From Flavobacteriales bacterium (lineage in GTDB: Bacteria; Bacteroidota; Bacteroidia; Flavobacteriales_F; PHOS-HE28), in the NCBI GenBank assembly GCA_016788295.1, contig JAEUSY010000055.1, positions 1 to 36,531 on the forward strand: 36,531 bases of DNA, written 5' to 3'. How positions within the stretch are numbered: position 1 is the stretch's first letter; every line of letters starts with the position of its first letter. Under the pieces are notes generated by a model. It did no database searches. It was not told the origin of the DNA and saw only the letters and a program-made list of their open reading frames with translations. The position numbers were made by a program, and so were the translations under genes. Shown in pieces: positions 16,093 to 24,791 of this stretch.

Positions 16093-19000
16093 TCACCGAA
16101 CGACCATGACATGGCCGATCTGCGACTGCTCCTTGGAGCCGGTGCAAGTGCCGGTATACTTCAGCACGTACACGTAGACATCGTTCTTCACGAATGAGCC
16201 ATTGTAGCGGCCATCCCATGGCTTCGCCAGTGAGTTGGTGGTGTACAGCTGTTCGCCCCAGCGGTTGTAGATGGTCAGTTCCGTCTTGTTCTCGCCGTAG
16301 CCCAGTATCTGGAACACATCGTTCAGGCCGTCGTCGTTCGGAGAGAACGCATTGGGTGCGAACAGCTGCACATCAGCATCATAAAGAGTAACACGTGCCG
16401 TATCCTGGAACACACATCCGTACTGATCGATCACTTGGAACACGTATGCTGAATCAACACCTTCAACCTCGATGAGCCGCGTGGTGGCGCCATTGCCCCA
16501 GTTGTATGCCTGCGCTCCATCCAATGGAATGTTCAGCGGCACTTTCACGCCAGGGCAGGTCATGGCCTCAAAGGACAGTTCATAGTCCGGTGTGGGGAAT
16601 ACCTCCAATGTATCAGTGCCCACGCAACCAGCGCTGTTCGAGATGGTCACCCAGTACTCACCGATCTCATCAGCCACTATGGATGATGTGGTGGCGCCGG
16701 TGTTCCAGATGTAATCCCCGGGGAAGGCACCCGCGTCCAATAGCACAGGCACTCCATCACACTTGGCCATATCCGGTATGTCGAACTCGAACGAGATGGG
16801 TTCCACCGTAATGGGGACTATGACCGTATCGCTCTGGCTGCAACCCGTGGGGTCGAACGCGATCAACATCACATCATAGGTACCGGGCGTCGTGAACACG
16901 TGCGTGATGTCATCCGCCTCGTACGTTGTGCCGTCACCCATCTGCCAGATATGGTCAATTGGCTCGCCGGTGCTCTGGTTCTCCGCCGTTACCAACAGCT
17001 GTGTGCAATCCGCTGCCTGGCTCCAGATCAATGCCGCGTTCACGGGCTGTTGGGCACCAATGGTGATCGGAAAGAAGACCGTATCGGCCAGGTTGCAGGC
17101 CAAGGAATCCATGGCGATTAAGCGCACCAGGTAATCGCCCGGCTCCGTGTAAGTGTGGCTTGGCTCGAAGGCCTCCACCTCAGGCGATCCATCACCGAAA
17201 TCCCACAACCAGGTATCACCGGAGCTGGCATTGGAGAAATCGACACTGATGGGGGCGCAACCGGTGTTGATGGCACTGGCACCAGCAGCGTTCACACCGG
17301 CCACACCGAAATCGATCTTGAAGACCCCAATGTCCCAACCGATGCTTTGGGTAGTGGCGTGTGCCCAGGTTGTAGTGGGGAATCCGCCACCACTGCAGAC
17401 TCCTTGGTACACGATACCGTTCTTATCGAAACGGCTGGTACCACCATCCACGTGGCTGCCGCCGTAGTAGGTGCCGAACAGGATGTTGGCCATGTCCGGC
17501 TCGAATGCAGCGAGGTAGAATGAACCGGTGGTATACAGCGCATCGGATGTTGTGGGAAGGCCTGATGCGGAGTTGTAACCGGAGATGTAGATGTTGTCGC
17601 AAACATCCACAAGGAATGCTACGGGCGCGGTGCCGCTTCCGCCCCAACCACCAGTGGCAGCAATGGTGGTCTGAACGGGTGCTGCCGAAAGGTCAGCAGT
17701 CAACTTGGCAATGAAGATCGAACCTCCAGCCTGCCCATAGGTACCCGCAGGTTGAATGGTAATGGTCCCATCGGTCTGACCGTAGATCCATGCATTGTCC
17801 CCCAGGTCAAGATCAATGAAATAGGGCCGGTCCGCACCAGCAGTACCGAAGAAAGTACCGCTTTGCATGGCCGTTGCTCCGGGCCCAAGGCGTACCACGT
17901 ATCCATCGCGCCCGCCTTGCGGGGTGGTCTGGTAGGTGCCGGCCGTAACAGGGAAGTTGGCACTTTCGGTCTGGCCGGTCACCACGATATCACCCGCTGC
18001 ACCGATCCGCAGACCCAATGCGTTATCGCCCTGAGCCCCACCAAGGTAGGTGCTCCAGAGCAGTGTGTTGCAAGCAGGAGGCAGGGAGAACACCACACCA
18101 TCCTGTCCTCCACCAAAGGTCGTCTGGAACGCTCCCGCAGTGGTGGGGAAATCCGCAGAGGAAGTAAAGCTTGCAATGAGCATGTTCCCGGCAGCATCAA
18201 GGAAGATCTCGCCCCGGTAGTTCTCGCCGTAGTTCCCGAACATGTTGTTAAGGCCATCGACACCGCTGCCGCCAACGAAGGTGGAACCCACCAGAGAAGC
18301 ACCATCCGCACTGAAGCGCGTAACCGTGATCTCCGTACCTGCGAAGGTGTTATCAAACGCTGTCGCGGTCCGTGGGAAATTCTGCGAATCGGTGGAGCCC
18401 AGCATACAGAGCTCCTGGTTGGCAGAGACCACCATACTGTGGGGGTTCTCGCCGCTGCTTCCTCCTAGGTATGTGGCATAGATCAGGGTGCTTCCATCGG
18501 GGCTGTATTTGCTGATGGAGATGTCCGTGCCGCCACCGCCCATAGTTGTCTGGAACGCACCGACCGTTGCGGGATAGCTGGGACCAAAATTGCGTGCACC
18601 GGAATAGATATTCCCAGCATCATCATAGGTAGCGCAGTGCCCATAATTGCTCGCACCCGTTGCGCCGGACAAGGTGGATGCGATCAGCACCGGATCGATC
18701 ACCAGCGGACGGCCGTGGTCATAGCCTTGCGGAAATGCGAAGCTCACACGACCATTGGTCACCACGAACCGGCAGGGAACGGGCTCCTTCGCACCATCGG
18801 CGTAAAAACTCACCGGGGCCAATTCGCGCACCTCGCCCACCGAAGTGCGCATCACCAGATCGCCGTCGTTGTTCACGAACAGACCATCCAATCCATCAAA
18901 ACCGAGAACGACCGACCGGTGATCCGCTCCTGCGGCCAGTACCAGGTCGTACTTCATGGAACCCTCACCACCATGAAAGCGGACATCAACGCCCGGCCAA

Positions 19001-19443
19001 ACTGCACGGTAGCGCACCTCGCCGAACAAGGGCACTCGTCCGGCCCACTTGGAAGGTTCGTTACCGATGAAATAGTTGTGATAGGTCTGGGCCCGCTTAT
19101 CAGCCACCACTTGCGGGGCGAGCTGACCACCCACGAAGGTCATGCGCCAGGCGTGTCCGTTCCAGGTCTTGGCCGCCACTTCCTGCGGAGAAAGCTGATG
19201 GCTATCGTGCATCCAGGCATAGATGGACTCCTCGTATTTCACCCACGTCACGGCATTGCGCTCCAAAAAGGCCACCGCACCAGGAACGTTGGTACGATAG
19301 AGCACATGGGCCGGCCATTGGCCTTTGTTCAGCACATATTCAACGGGGCCGGGGGCATGTTCGTGGTCATGCTCATGGGCAGTTCCGGAAGTGGCGATGG
19401 CCAGCGGCAGTACCGCGAACAAGATGTGGCGCAATGAACTCAT
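16093..19443 (-). CDS. T9SS type B cargo protein (paralogue C)
   Basis: A 1116-residue secreted protein, first of the tandem trio in transcription order. The signal peptide MSSLRHILFAVLPLAIATSG-TA is followed by HEHDHEHAPG. The order of parts is as in A and B: DUF7948-like domain (LNKGQWPAHVLYRTNV, HNYFIGNEPSKWAG), SBBP-like blades (DISISKYSPDGSTLIYATYL and similar), HVDGGTSRFDKNGIVYQGVC, PKD domains (WLWDFGDGSP, HIWQMGDGTT) and a type B sorting domain (LFAPNAFSPNDDGLNDVF to HVMVVR). The frame is open for 123 codons upstream of 19443, but that part is antisense-frame shadow of the ABC exporter gene and lacks a signal peptide, so the start at 19443 is preferred. The surface ligand is unknown. 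Confidence 0.88.
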   Translation of the reverse strand: MSSLRHILFAVLPLAIATSGTAHEHDHEHAPGPVEYVLNKGQWPAHVLYRTNVPGAVAFLERNAVTWVKYEESIYAWMHDSHQLSPQEVAAKTWNGHAWRMTFVGGQLAPQVVADKRAQTYHNYFIGNEPSKWAGRVPLFGEVRYRAVWPGVDVRFHGGEGSMKYDLVLAAGADHRSVVLGFDGLDGLFVNNDGDLVMRTSVGEVRELAPVSFYADGAKEPVPCRFVVTNGRVSFAFPQGYDHGRPLVIDPVLIASTLSGATGASNYGHCATYDDAGNIYSGARNFGPSYPATVGAFQTTMGGGGTDISISKYSPDGSTLIYATYLGGSSGENPHSMVVSANQELCMLGSTDSQNFPRTATAFDNTFAGTEITVTRFSADGASLVGSTFVGGSGVDGLNNMFGNYGENYRGEIFLDAAGNMLIASFTSSADFPTTAGAFQTTFGGGQDGVVFSLPPACNTLLWSTYLGGAQGDNALGLRIGAAGDIVVTGQTESANFPVTAGTYQTTPQGGRDGYVVRLGPGATAMQSGTFFGTAGADRPYFIDLDLGDNAWIYGQTDGTITIQPAGTYGQAGGSIFIAKLTADLSAAPVQTTIAATGGWGGSGTAPVAFLVDVCDNIYISGYNSASGLPTTSDALYTTGSFYLAAFEPDMANILFGTYYGGSHVDGGTSRFDKNGIVYQGVCSGGGFPTTTWAHATTQSIGWDIGVFKIDFGVAGVNAAGASAINTGCAPISVDFSNASSGDTWLWDFGDGSPEVEAFEPSHTYTEPGDYLVRLIAMDSLACNLADTVFFPITIGAQQPVNAALIWSQAADCTQLLVTAENQSTGEPIDHIWQMGDGTTYEADDITHVFTTPGTYDVMLIAFDPTGCSQSDTVIVPITVEPISFEFDIPDMAKCDGVPVLLDAGAFPGDYIWNTGATTSSIVADEIGEYWVTISNSAGCVGTDTLEVFPTPDYELSFEAMTCPGVKVPLNIPLDGAQAYNWGNGATTRLIEVEGVDSAYVFQVIDQYGCVFQDTARVTLYDADVQLFAPNAFSPNDDGLNDVFQILGYGENKTELTIYNRWGEQLYTTNSLAKPWDGRYNGSFVKNDVYVYVLKYTGTCTGSKEQSQIGHVMVVR

Positions 19444-19547
19444 GATCAATGGAATAAGGCGTTCCGGTAAAGATGACGACACTCCCCCCCGCACCGTTGT
19501 CCGCGACCTAAAAAAAATGAAGTCCGGGGGATGAACAGTTGATCTCC
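19444..19547. other. Spacer between the ABC exporter and paralogue C
   Basis: On the reverse strand a T8 run (19509-19516) follows the exporter stop, but only a weak GC stem precedes it. CATCTTTA (about 30 bases before the paralogue C start) is a poor match to TAnnTTTG. Nothing else stands out. Confidence 0.3.
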
Positions 19548-21299
19548 CTACCGGAACTGCAGGTCGTAGAGCTTGCGGTAGGCCCCGTTCTGGGCCAAAA
19601 GCTCCTGATGGTGGCCTTGCTCGATGATCCGTCCCTTTTCGAGCACCATGATGCGGTCCGCGTTCTGGATGGTGCTGAGGCGGTGGGCGATCACGATACT
19701 GGTGCGGCCCTTCGTAATGCGCTCGGTGGCCTGCTGGATCAGCTGTTCGCTGATGCTGTCCACGCTGCTGGTGGCCTCGTCGAGCACCAACACGCGGGGA
19801 TGGTGCACACATGCCCGGATGAACGCGATGAGCTGGCGTTGCCCCACGCTGAGTATGCCCCCACGCTCGCGCACTTCGGTATCGTAGCCTTGAGGCAGGC
19901 GCATGATGAACTCGTGCGCCCCCACTTCCTTGGCCGCCGCCTCCACGGCTTGGCGGGTAATTGAGGGATCGTTCAGCGTGATATTGTTGTGCACCGTATC
20001 ACTGAACAGGAACACATCCTGCAGCACCACGGAGATGCTTCGCCGCAATTCAGCCTGCAGGTGATCACGGATATCGCGGCCATCAAGCAGCACCGAGCCT
20101 TTCTGGAACTCGTAGGCCCGGCTGAGCACGTTGATGATGGAGCTCTTTCCTGAACCCGTGGCGCCCACCAAGGCCACCATCTCGCCGGCCTTCACCTCGA
20201 AGCTGATGTCCCTCAACACGAAATCATCGTCCTCGTAGGCGAACCACAGACCATCGAAGCGGATATCGCCGCGAAGATCGCTGGTGGTAAAGGTGCCCTC
20301 GTCGGCAATGGTGGCTTGCGTATCCAGCACTTTGAACACGCGTTCGCTGCCCACCATGCCCATCTGCAGCACGTTGAACCGGTCGGCCAGTTGGCGGATG
20401 GGCCTGAACAACATGTTGATGAACAGGATGTAGGCGAACACCTCTCCCACCGTGGCCACGCCGGCCAGCACATCCTTCACGCCCCACCACACCAGGAAAC
20501 TGAGCGAAATGGCACTGAGGATCTCCACCACGGGGAAGAAGATGCTGTACGCCAGGACACTGCGGATGTGGGCTGCGCGATGCTCCTTGTTGATGGCCCG
20601 GAACTTGGCATACTCCTGCTTCTCGCGCCCGAAAAGTTGCACGATGGCCATGCCCTGGATGTGCTCCTGCACAAAGGCGTTGAGGCGGGCCACCTGGGTG
20701 CGCACATCCTGGAAGCTCTTCTGGATGCTGTTCTTGAAAATGTTGGTGCTCCACAGCAAGAGCGGGATCGGCACCATGCTGAGCAGAGCCAGCTTCCAGT
20801 TGACCACGAACATCACCACCACAACCACGACGAGCTTCAGGATGTCGCCCATGATCATGAGCAGGCCTTGCGAGAAGATATCGTCGATGGTCTCGATGTC
20901 GCTGATCACGCGGGTCACCAACGTTCCAATGGGCGTGCGATCGAAATAGCGGAGCTTGAAGCCCATCACTTTGGCATAAAGCTTCTGGCGCAGGTCGAAG
21001 GTGACGGCCTGTCCCAGCCAGGCGGTCCAGTAGGCCTGGTAGAACTGGATCACGGTCTCAAGTACCAGGAGTACACAAACCACCAAGGTCACGTAGAGCA
21101 GGCCACGTGCATCTCCGGTCAATGCGTGATCGTCGATCATGTCGCCCATCAACAGCGGACGCACTACACCCAATGCTGCAAGCAGGATGGTGAGCACGAA
21201 CGTGACCCAGAAGATGCGGCGGTACGGCTTGGTGAACGCGAACATCCGCCCGAACAGCTTACGGTCGAAGGCCTTGCCTTGTGTTGCGGGGGCGCTCAT
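19548..21299 (-). CDS. ABC exporter, fused permease and ATPase (MsbA-like)
   Basis: A 583-residue half-transporter. The membrane domain covers about residues 1-325, with spans near 29-48, 65-85, 140-165 and 245-300. The ATPase domain has Walker A GATGSGKSS (near 378), Walker B VLVLDEATSSVD (near 505) and an H-loop in IVIAHRLST. The signature reads ILSVGQRQL, so it is LSVGQ rather than LSGGQ, a variant I recall in a Bacteroidota subgroup of such exporters. A homodimer is expected unless a partner is encoded elsewhere. The substrate is not evident; lipid or drug export are the usual roles. Its ATG overlaps the truA stop by four bases (ATGA), so it is translationally coupled to truA. Confidence 0.88.
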   Translation of the reverse strand: MSAPATQGKAFDRKLFGRMFAFTKPYRRIFWVTFVLTILLAALGVVRPLLMGDMIDDHALTGDARGLLYVTLVVCVLLVLETVIQFYQAYWTAWLGQAVTFDLRQKLYAKVMGFKLRYFDRTPIGTLVTRVISDIETIDDIFSQGLLMIMGDILKLVVVVVVMFVVNWKLALLSMVPIPLLLWSTNIFKNSIQKSFQDVRTQVARLNAFVQEHIQGMAIVQLFGREKQEYAKFRAINKEHRAAHIRSVLAYSIFFPVVEILSAISLSFLVWWGVKDVLAGVATVGEVFAYILFINMLFRPIRQLADRFNVLQMGMVGSERVFKVLDTQATIADEGTFTTSDLRGDIRFDGLWFAYEDDDFVLRDISFEVKAGEMVALVGATGSGKSSIINVLSRAYEFQKGSVLLDGRDIRDHLQAELRRSISVVLQDVFLFSDTVHNNITLNDPSITRQAVEAAAKEVGAHEFIMRLPQGYDTEVRERGGILSVGQRQLIAFIRACVHHPRVLVLDEATSSVDSISEQLIQQATERITKGRTSIVIAHRLSTIQNADRIMVLEKGRIIEQGHHQELLAQNGAYRKLYDLQFR

Positions 21300-22078
21300 C
21301 CGTTCAATCCGGTGTTAAGCGGTCGCGTGCTGGTCTCCAGGAAGGGATAGACCACATGCTCCAGATAAAGCCCGCAGGCCGGGGCCGACTTACCGGCCGC
21401 GCCGCGGTCCTTCGCGGCCAGCACTTGGGCCATATGCTCCACCGGTTCGTGCCCCTTGCCAATGCGGATGCAAGTGCCCACCACGGCCCGCACCATGTTG
21501 CGGAGGAACCGATCGGCCTTGATGCGGAAGAGGTAGCCGTTCTCCACGTGTTGCCATTGCGCCTCACGCACATCGCACAGCATGGTCTTCGCATCGCTGC
21601 CGGCCTTGCAGAAGCTGCTGAAATCCTGCCGACCGATAAGCACTTCGCAAGCCGCGTTCATGTGGCCCACGTTAAGGGCGGGGCGAAGTTGGTGCGAGCG
21701 GTCCTCCAAAAAGGGGTCCTTATTGATGTGGATGCGGTAGGCATAACCGCGCTCCGTGGCATTGAACCGGGCATGCGCATCATCAGCCACCGGAATGATG
21801 CGGTACACGGCGATATCCTTGGGCATCAGGCTGTTCAAGCTGAACACGAAACGCTCTCCGAGCTCCCTGTCATCGGGCACATCGAAGTGCAGGAAATAGC
21901 GCGAGGCATGCACGCCGGTATCGGTACGGCCACAACCCACGGCGTTCACTTTCTCCAAGTGCAGGGTGAAGCGCAGGGCCCGCTCCACCTCGGCCTGCAC
22001 GCTGGGTGCCACGGGCTGGTTCTGCCAGCCGCGATAGGCGGTGCCGTTGTAGGCGAGCTCGAGGAAATAGCGGGGCAT
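21296..22078 (-). CDS. truA: tRNA pseudouridine synthase A
   Basis: A 260-residue enzyme that converts uridines 38-40 of tRNA anticodon stems to pseudouridine. The catalytic Asp is D53 in GCGRTDTGVHA. Other landmarks are the start MPRYFLELAYNGTAYRGWQ, FNATERGYAYRIH, GRQDFSSFCKAG and FLRNMVRAVVGT. The frame stays open upstream to 22330, but homology begins at MPRYF, so 22078 is chosen. The candidate promoter TACCTTTG at 22131-22138 gives a leader of about 45 bases. The stop overlaps the start of the ABC exporter. Confidence 0.95.
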   Translation of the reverse strand: MPRYFLELAYNGTAYRGWQNQPVAPSVQAEVERALRFTLHLEKVNAVGCGRTDTGVHASRYFLHFDVPDDRELGERFVFSLNSLMPKDIAVYRIIPVADDAHARFNATERGYAYRIHINKDPFLEDRSHQLRPALNVGHMNAACEVLIGRQDFSSFCKAGSDAKTMLCDVREAQWQHVENGYLFRIKADRFLRNMVRAVVGTCIRIGKGHEPVEHMAQVLAAKDRGAAGKSAPACGLYLEHVVYPFLETSTRPLNTGLNG

Positions 22079-22130
22079 GCCGGGCCTTGCGTTCTGGGCC
22101 TCCCTAACATGGGGGCTGTTGAAACGGGCG

Positions 22131-22138
22131 CAAAGGTA
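22131..22138 (-). promoter_or_regulatory. -7 element TACCTTTG upstream of truA
   Basis: An exact match to TAnnTTTG on the reverse strand, 52 bases before the truA ATG. It lies in the 103-base divergent gap between truA and the phosphoesterase. Confidence 0.5.
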
Positions 22139-22181
22139 CCTGCGAAGCCGGGCTCGGCCGAAGGTGCGCATCTTCGCGGCC

Positions 22182-22694
22182 ATGTCACGCATCGGACTAC
22201 TGAGCGATACGCACGGCTGGCTGGACCCGAAACTGCGGGAACACTTCGCCCAGTGCGACGAGATCTGGCATGCCGGGGACATTGGCGGCCTGCACGTTAC
22301 CGATGAACTACAGAGCTGGTTCCCGGGCAAGCCGCTGCGGGCCGTTCACGGCAATATTGATGACGCCCTAGTTCGACGTGTTTTCCCCGAGCATCAGCGC
22401 TTCGCGCTTGAAGGAGTGCGCACGTGGATGATCCACATCGGTGGCCGCCCGCCACGCTACGACCAGAACGTGAGCGAAGAGCTGCGCACTGCACCACCCG
22501 ACCTGTTCATCTGCGGGCATTCGCACATCTGCCTGGTCCAATTCGACCCGAAGCTGAACTGCCTTTACATGAACCCCGGTGCGGCCGGGCGTCATGGATG
22601 GCACCAGATGCGCACGGTGTTGCGCTTCACCCTGGCCGATGGCCGGCCCAAGGACCTGGAGGTGCTGGAACTGGGCAAGCGGGGGTCGGAATGA
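22182..22694 (+). CDS. YfcE-like metallophosphoesterase
   Basis: A 170-residue calcineurin-like phosphoesterase of the YfcE/MJ0936 type. Metal ligands are visible in order: D9 and H11 (LLSDTHG), D33 (GDIG), N58 (HGNID), H85 (MIHIGG), H113 and H115 (CGHSH), followed by NPGAAGRHGWH. It should hydrolyse phosphodiesters using two metal ions, most likely Mn2+; the physiological substrate is unknown. The frame is open upstream to 22077, but the start at 22182 (MSRIGLLSDTHG) is the one matching the family and avoids overlapping truA. Divergent from truA. Confidence 0.88.
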   Translation: MSRIGLLSDTHGWLDPKLREHFAQCDEIWHAGDIGGLHVTDELQSWFPGKPLRAVHGNIDDALVRRVFPEHQRFALEGVRTWMIHIGGRPPRYDQNVSEELRTAPPDLFICGHSHICLVQFDPKLNCLYMNPGAAGRHGWHQMRTVLRFTLADGRPKDLEVLELGKRGSE

Positions 22695-22781
22695 CCGGAC
22701 GGCGCATCGAACACGAGATCGTGGAATACGGAGCGGCCCGCCTGCCCCGTAGTGGCCAATGGCACCGGTACTTTCGTGGCC

Positions 22782-23090
22782 GTGAGAAAGCTCCTGCAAT
22801 ACGTACCCCAGCAACTGCGCAACCGTTACGGTACCGTGGTCCTGGGCCTTATTGCCTGGGTGGTCCTCTTCGACCGCAACGACCTGTGGACCACGTGGAA
22901 GAACCACCGCGAACTGGGGCGTATGCGCGACCAGCAGGAATGGTATGCAGAAGAGATCTTGAAGACGCGTGAACAGCTGAACGAGCTGAGCAGCAACACC
23001 GAACTGCTCGAGAAATTCGCCCGTGAACGCTACCTGATGAAGCGCGACAACGAGGACATCTTCGTGCTTGTGCCCGAGCGCAAGGATTGA
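22782..23090 (+). CDS. FtsB/DivIC-type septum formation initiator
   Basis: A small bitopic cell-division protein, 102 residues from the GTG at 22782 (MRKLLQYVPQQL). In-frame GTG codons at 22752 and 22776 are alternatives; I chose 22782 because family members begin with a short basic segment right before the membrane span. The span is at about residues 17-29 (GTVVLGLIAWVVLF), and a coiled coil follows (about 35-72, rich in Arg, Glu and Gln). The end has the characteristic ELLEKFARERYLMKRDNEDIFVL. The protein should sit in the inner membrane and bridge division proteins through its periplasmic coiled coil. It converges on the porin gene with only five bases between stops. Confidence 0.85.
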   Translation: MRKLLQYVPQQLRNRYGTVVLGLIAWVVLFDRNDLWTTWKNHRELGRMRDQQEWYAEEILKTREQLNELSSNTELLEKFARERYLMKRDNEDIFVLVPERKD

Positions 23091-23095
23091 CCCCT

Positions 23096-24172
23096 TCAGA
23101 ATTTTACGCAGATGGCCGTGGTAATGGCCATGTTGGTCTGGGAAGGCGCTCCGTTCACATCGCGGAACTGATCATCCGGCGCACCAAAGAACCGCCCTTC
23201 CAAACGCCAACTAGCACGCTCGCTCATGCGGAGGTCAACGCCCAAACTGGCCCCCAATGTGGCCAACCCGGAAGTGACCACGGCCCGGTCATCGAGAAAG
23301 TACTCCACACGACCCACCATCCACCATTGGCGCACCACGCGGGCCCTGTAGATCCCGACCATGGTCAGCCAACCTGCGACATCTTCGGAACTGTCACCAC
23401 TGTACCGGGCCTGCTGGAAGCCAAGGTCCATGCCCAGGATCATCCCGCTGTTCTCTCCTTCCACCTGTGCGTAGAAGTTGTTGTAGAAACGCCACTCGCC
23501 AATGCTGTCGGGGCCCATACTGCCTACGAACGTGCTCCAGTTGAGCACCGTTCCCTCCAGGTTATCATACTTCAATTGCGTGCCAAAGGCCGGGCGTTGG
23601 TTGCCCTGCTCGCGCTGGATGCGCTGCCAGCCGTTGAGCAGCAGACCCGCAATGAGCAAGCGCTTGTTCGGCTTGTAGCTCACCATGGCCCCCGCCTCGT
23701 AATAGGGCGAGTTCTCAGCCACAATGCTCCGGGTCAAAGTCATGCAATCGAGCCCAAAGGCACTCTCGAACCCGATGTGCGATGACAGGATACCGGCATC
23801 GACCCAAAGGTCCCGGGTGCGCGACAATCGCAACCCCACACGCGCTTCGTGGATACTGCGCAGCGCTGCAGGTTCAGCAGCCAGATTGTACTGTGCATAC
23901 GTGCCCGCCATCAGGCCTAGCGTGGCCCTCACCCCTTGGCGGTCATACTCCGCCCGCAGCACCCCGAGGTTCAGGTTGACCTCGTTGTGCCGCTTGTGGT
24001 TGTAGAGGAAATCAGGCCTTTCACCGCTCGCCGGTCGCGAGAGGTCGTAGGCATAGTAGACCTCAGCGTAACCTGAGAGCCGCACGGCCGAACTGTCCTG
24101 CGCCCGCAGCCGCCCCAGTAGCAGCAGGAACACCACTACTACCAGCGCCGCTATGCGAACACGATCATTCAT
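23096..24172 (-). CDS. Outer-membrane beta-barrel porin, BBP2 (OmpL-like) family
   Basis: A 358-residue protein with a signal peptide (residues 1-24, ending RLRAQ). Alternating amphipathic strands follow throughout and the chain ends in an aromatic residue (ICVKF), as barrels do. The segments SGYAEVYYAYD, RPDFLYNHKRHNEVNLNLG, TYAQYNLAAEP and ENSPYYEAGA are typical of the Bacteroidota porin family called putative beta-barrel porin-2. Transported solutes are unknown. It starts 29 bases after the SlyD-like gene, so the two are probably co-transcribed; SlyD could assist neither export nor barrel folding directly, so the pairing may only be positional. Confidence 0.82.
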   Translation of the reverse strand: MNDRVRIAALVVVVFLLLLGRLRAQDSSAVRLSGYAEVYYAYDLSRPASGERPDFLYNHKRHNEVNLNLGVLRAEYDRQGVRATLGLMAGTYAQYNLAAEPAALRSIHEARVGLRLSRTRDLWVDAGILSSHIGFESAFGLDCMTLTRSIVAENSPYYEAGAMVSYKPNKRLLIAGLLLNGWQRIQREQGNQRPAFGTQLKYDNLEGTVLNWSTFVGSMGPDSIGEWRFYNNFYAQVEGENSGMILGMDLGFQQARYSGDSSEDVAGWLTMVGIYRARVVRQWWMVGRVEYFLDDRAVVTSGLATLGASLGVDLRMSERASWRLEGRFFGAPDDQFRDVNGAPSQTNMAITTAICVKF

Positions 24173-24201
24173 GCTCGAATGCGAGCTTCAGATCGGAGCG
24201 A

Positions 24202-24672
24202 TCAGTGGTGGTGTCCACCCTCACCGTGCACATGCCCGTGGGCAAGCTCATCGGGGGTGGCCTCTCGCACGGCGGTGATCTCCACGTTGAAGTGAAGGGT
24301 AACGCCGGCCAGAGGGTGGTTGCCGTTCAACATCACCTCGGAGTCGGTCACTTCCATTACGCTCCAAACGCGGTTGTCGGGTGTTTGGAACTGCATGCCG
24401 GCTTCCACGGCCTGGCCACCGAACTTGTCCAATGGAACGCGCTGCAGCAATTGGGGGTCGATCTCGCCATAGCCTTTCTCGGCCTCCACAACGGCCAACA
24501 GGGAATCACCGGCCTTGAGGCCTTCCAGTTTCTCTTCGAGGCCGGGCACGATCATGCCGCCGCCATGCAGATAAGCGAATGCTTCACGTCCTGCGCTGGA
24601 GTCCAGCAGCTTGCCGTCGGCATCGTTGAGGGTGTAGTGGAAAGAGACGACGGAGTTCTTGGAGATCTGCAT
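24202..24672 (-). CDS. FKBP-type peptidyl-prolyl isomerase, SlyD-like
   Basis: A 156-residue cytoplasmic isomerase/chaperone. It starts MQISKNSVVSFHYTLNDADG; the FKBP fold is shown by the LLDSS and AYLHGGGMIVPGLEEKLEGLKAGD segments. An insert-in-flap chaperone domain follows (about 68-120), then the return strand HPLAGVTLHFNVEI. The C-terminal tail HGHVHGEGGHHH is His-rich, as in the nickel-binding tail of SlyD. The frame extends upstream to 24846, but the extra part lacks homology and the start at 24672 is preferred. TACCTTG, a one-base-short form of TAnnTTTG, lies about 24 bases upstream. The tail and the location next to the metal cluster hint at metal binding. Confidence 0.88.
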   Translation of the reverse strand: MQISKNSVVSFHYTLNDADGKLLDSSAGREAFAYLHGGGMIVPGLEEKLEGLKAGDSLLAVVEAEKGYGEIDPQLLQRVPLDKFGGQAVEAGMQFQTPDNRVWSVMEVTDSEVMLNGNHPLAGVTLHFNVEITAVREATPDELAHGHVHGEGGHHH

Positions 24673-24742
24673 GGTGTTAATAATGGTCGGCAAGGTAAGA
24701 CATCCCCCTGCGAGCCGGACCGACGGGGATCTTTCCGAACAC

Positions 24743-24770
24743 GAAGGGCCCCGCTTTCGCGGAGCCCTTC
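24743..24770. terminator. Hairpin after the Cys/His-rich gene
   Basis: Arms GAAGGGC-c-CCGC (24743-24754) and GCGG-a-GCCCTTC (24759-24770), with one mismatch and a 4-base loop. It begins 22 bases after the stop of the Cys/His-rich gene on the reverse strand. The downstream sequence is only mildly T-rich. Confidence 0.55.
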
Positions 24771-24791
24771 CATCACCGGATAGTGTCCGTA

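Noticed and set aside
9198..19443. Direct repeats within the three giant genes as a CRISPR or satellite
   Set aside because: The repeated motifs are protein-level beta-propeller blades with diverged codons, not exact DNA repeats.
20316..21350. 344-codon forward frame
   Set aside because: Antisense shadow of the ABC exporter; composition dominated by His, Glu and Gln.
22692..22972. Frame beginning MTGRRIEHEIVEYGAAR between the phosphoesterase and FtsB
   Set aside because: It overlaps FtsB in another frame, becomes Arg/Pro-rich and shows no family motif.
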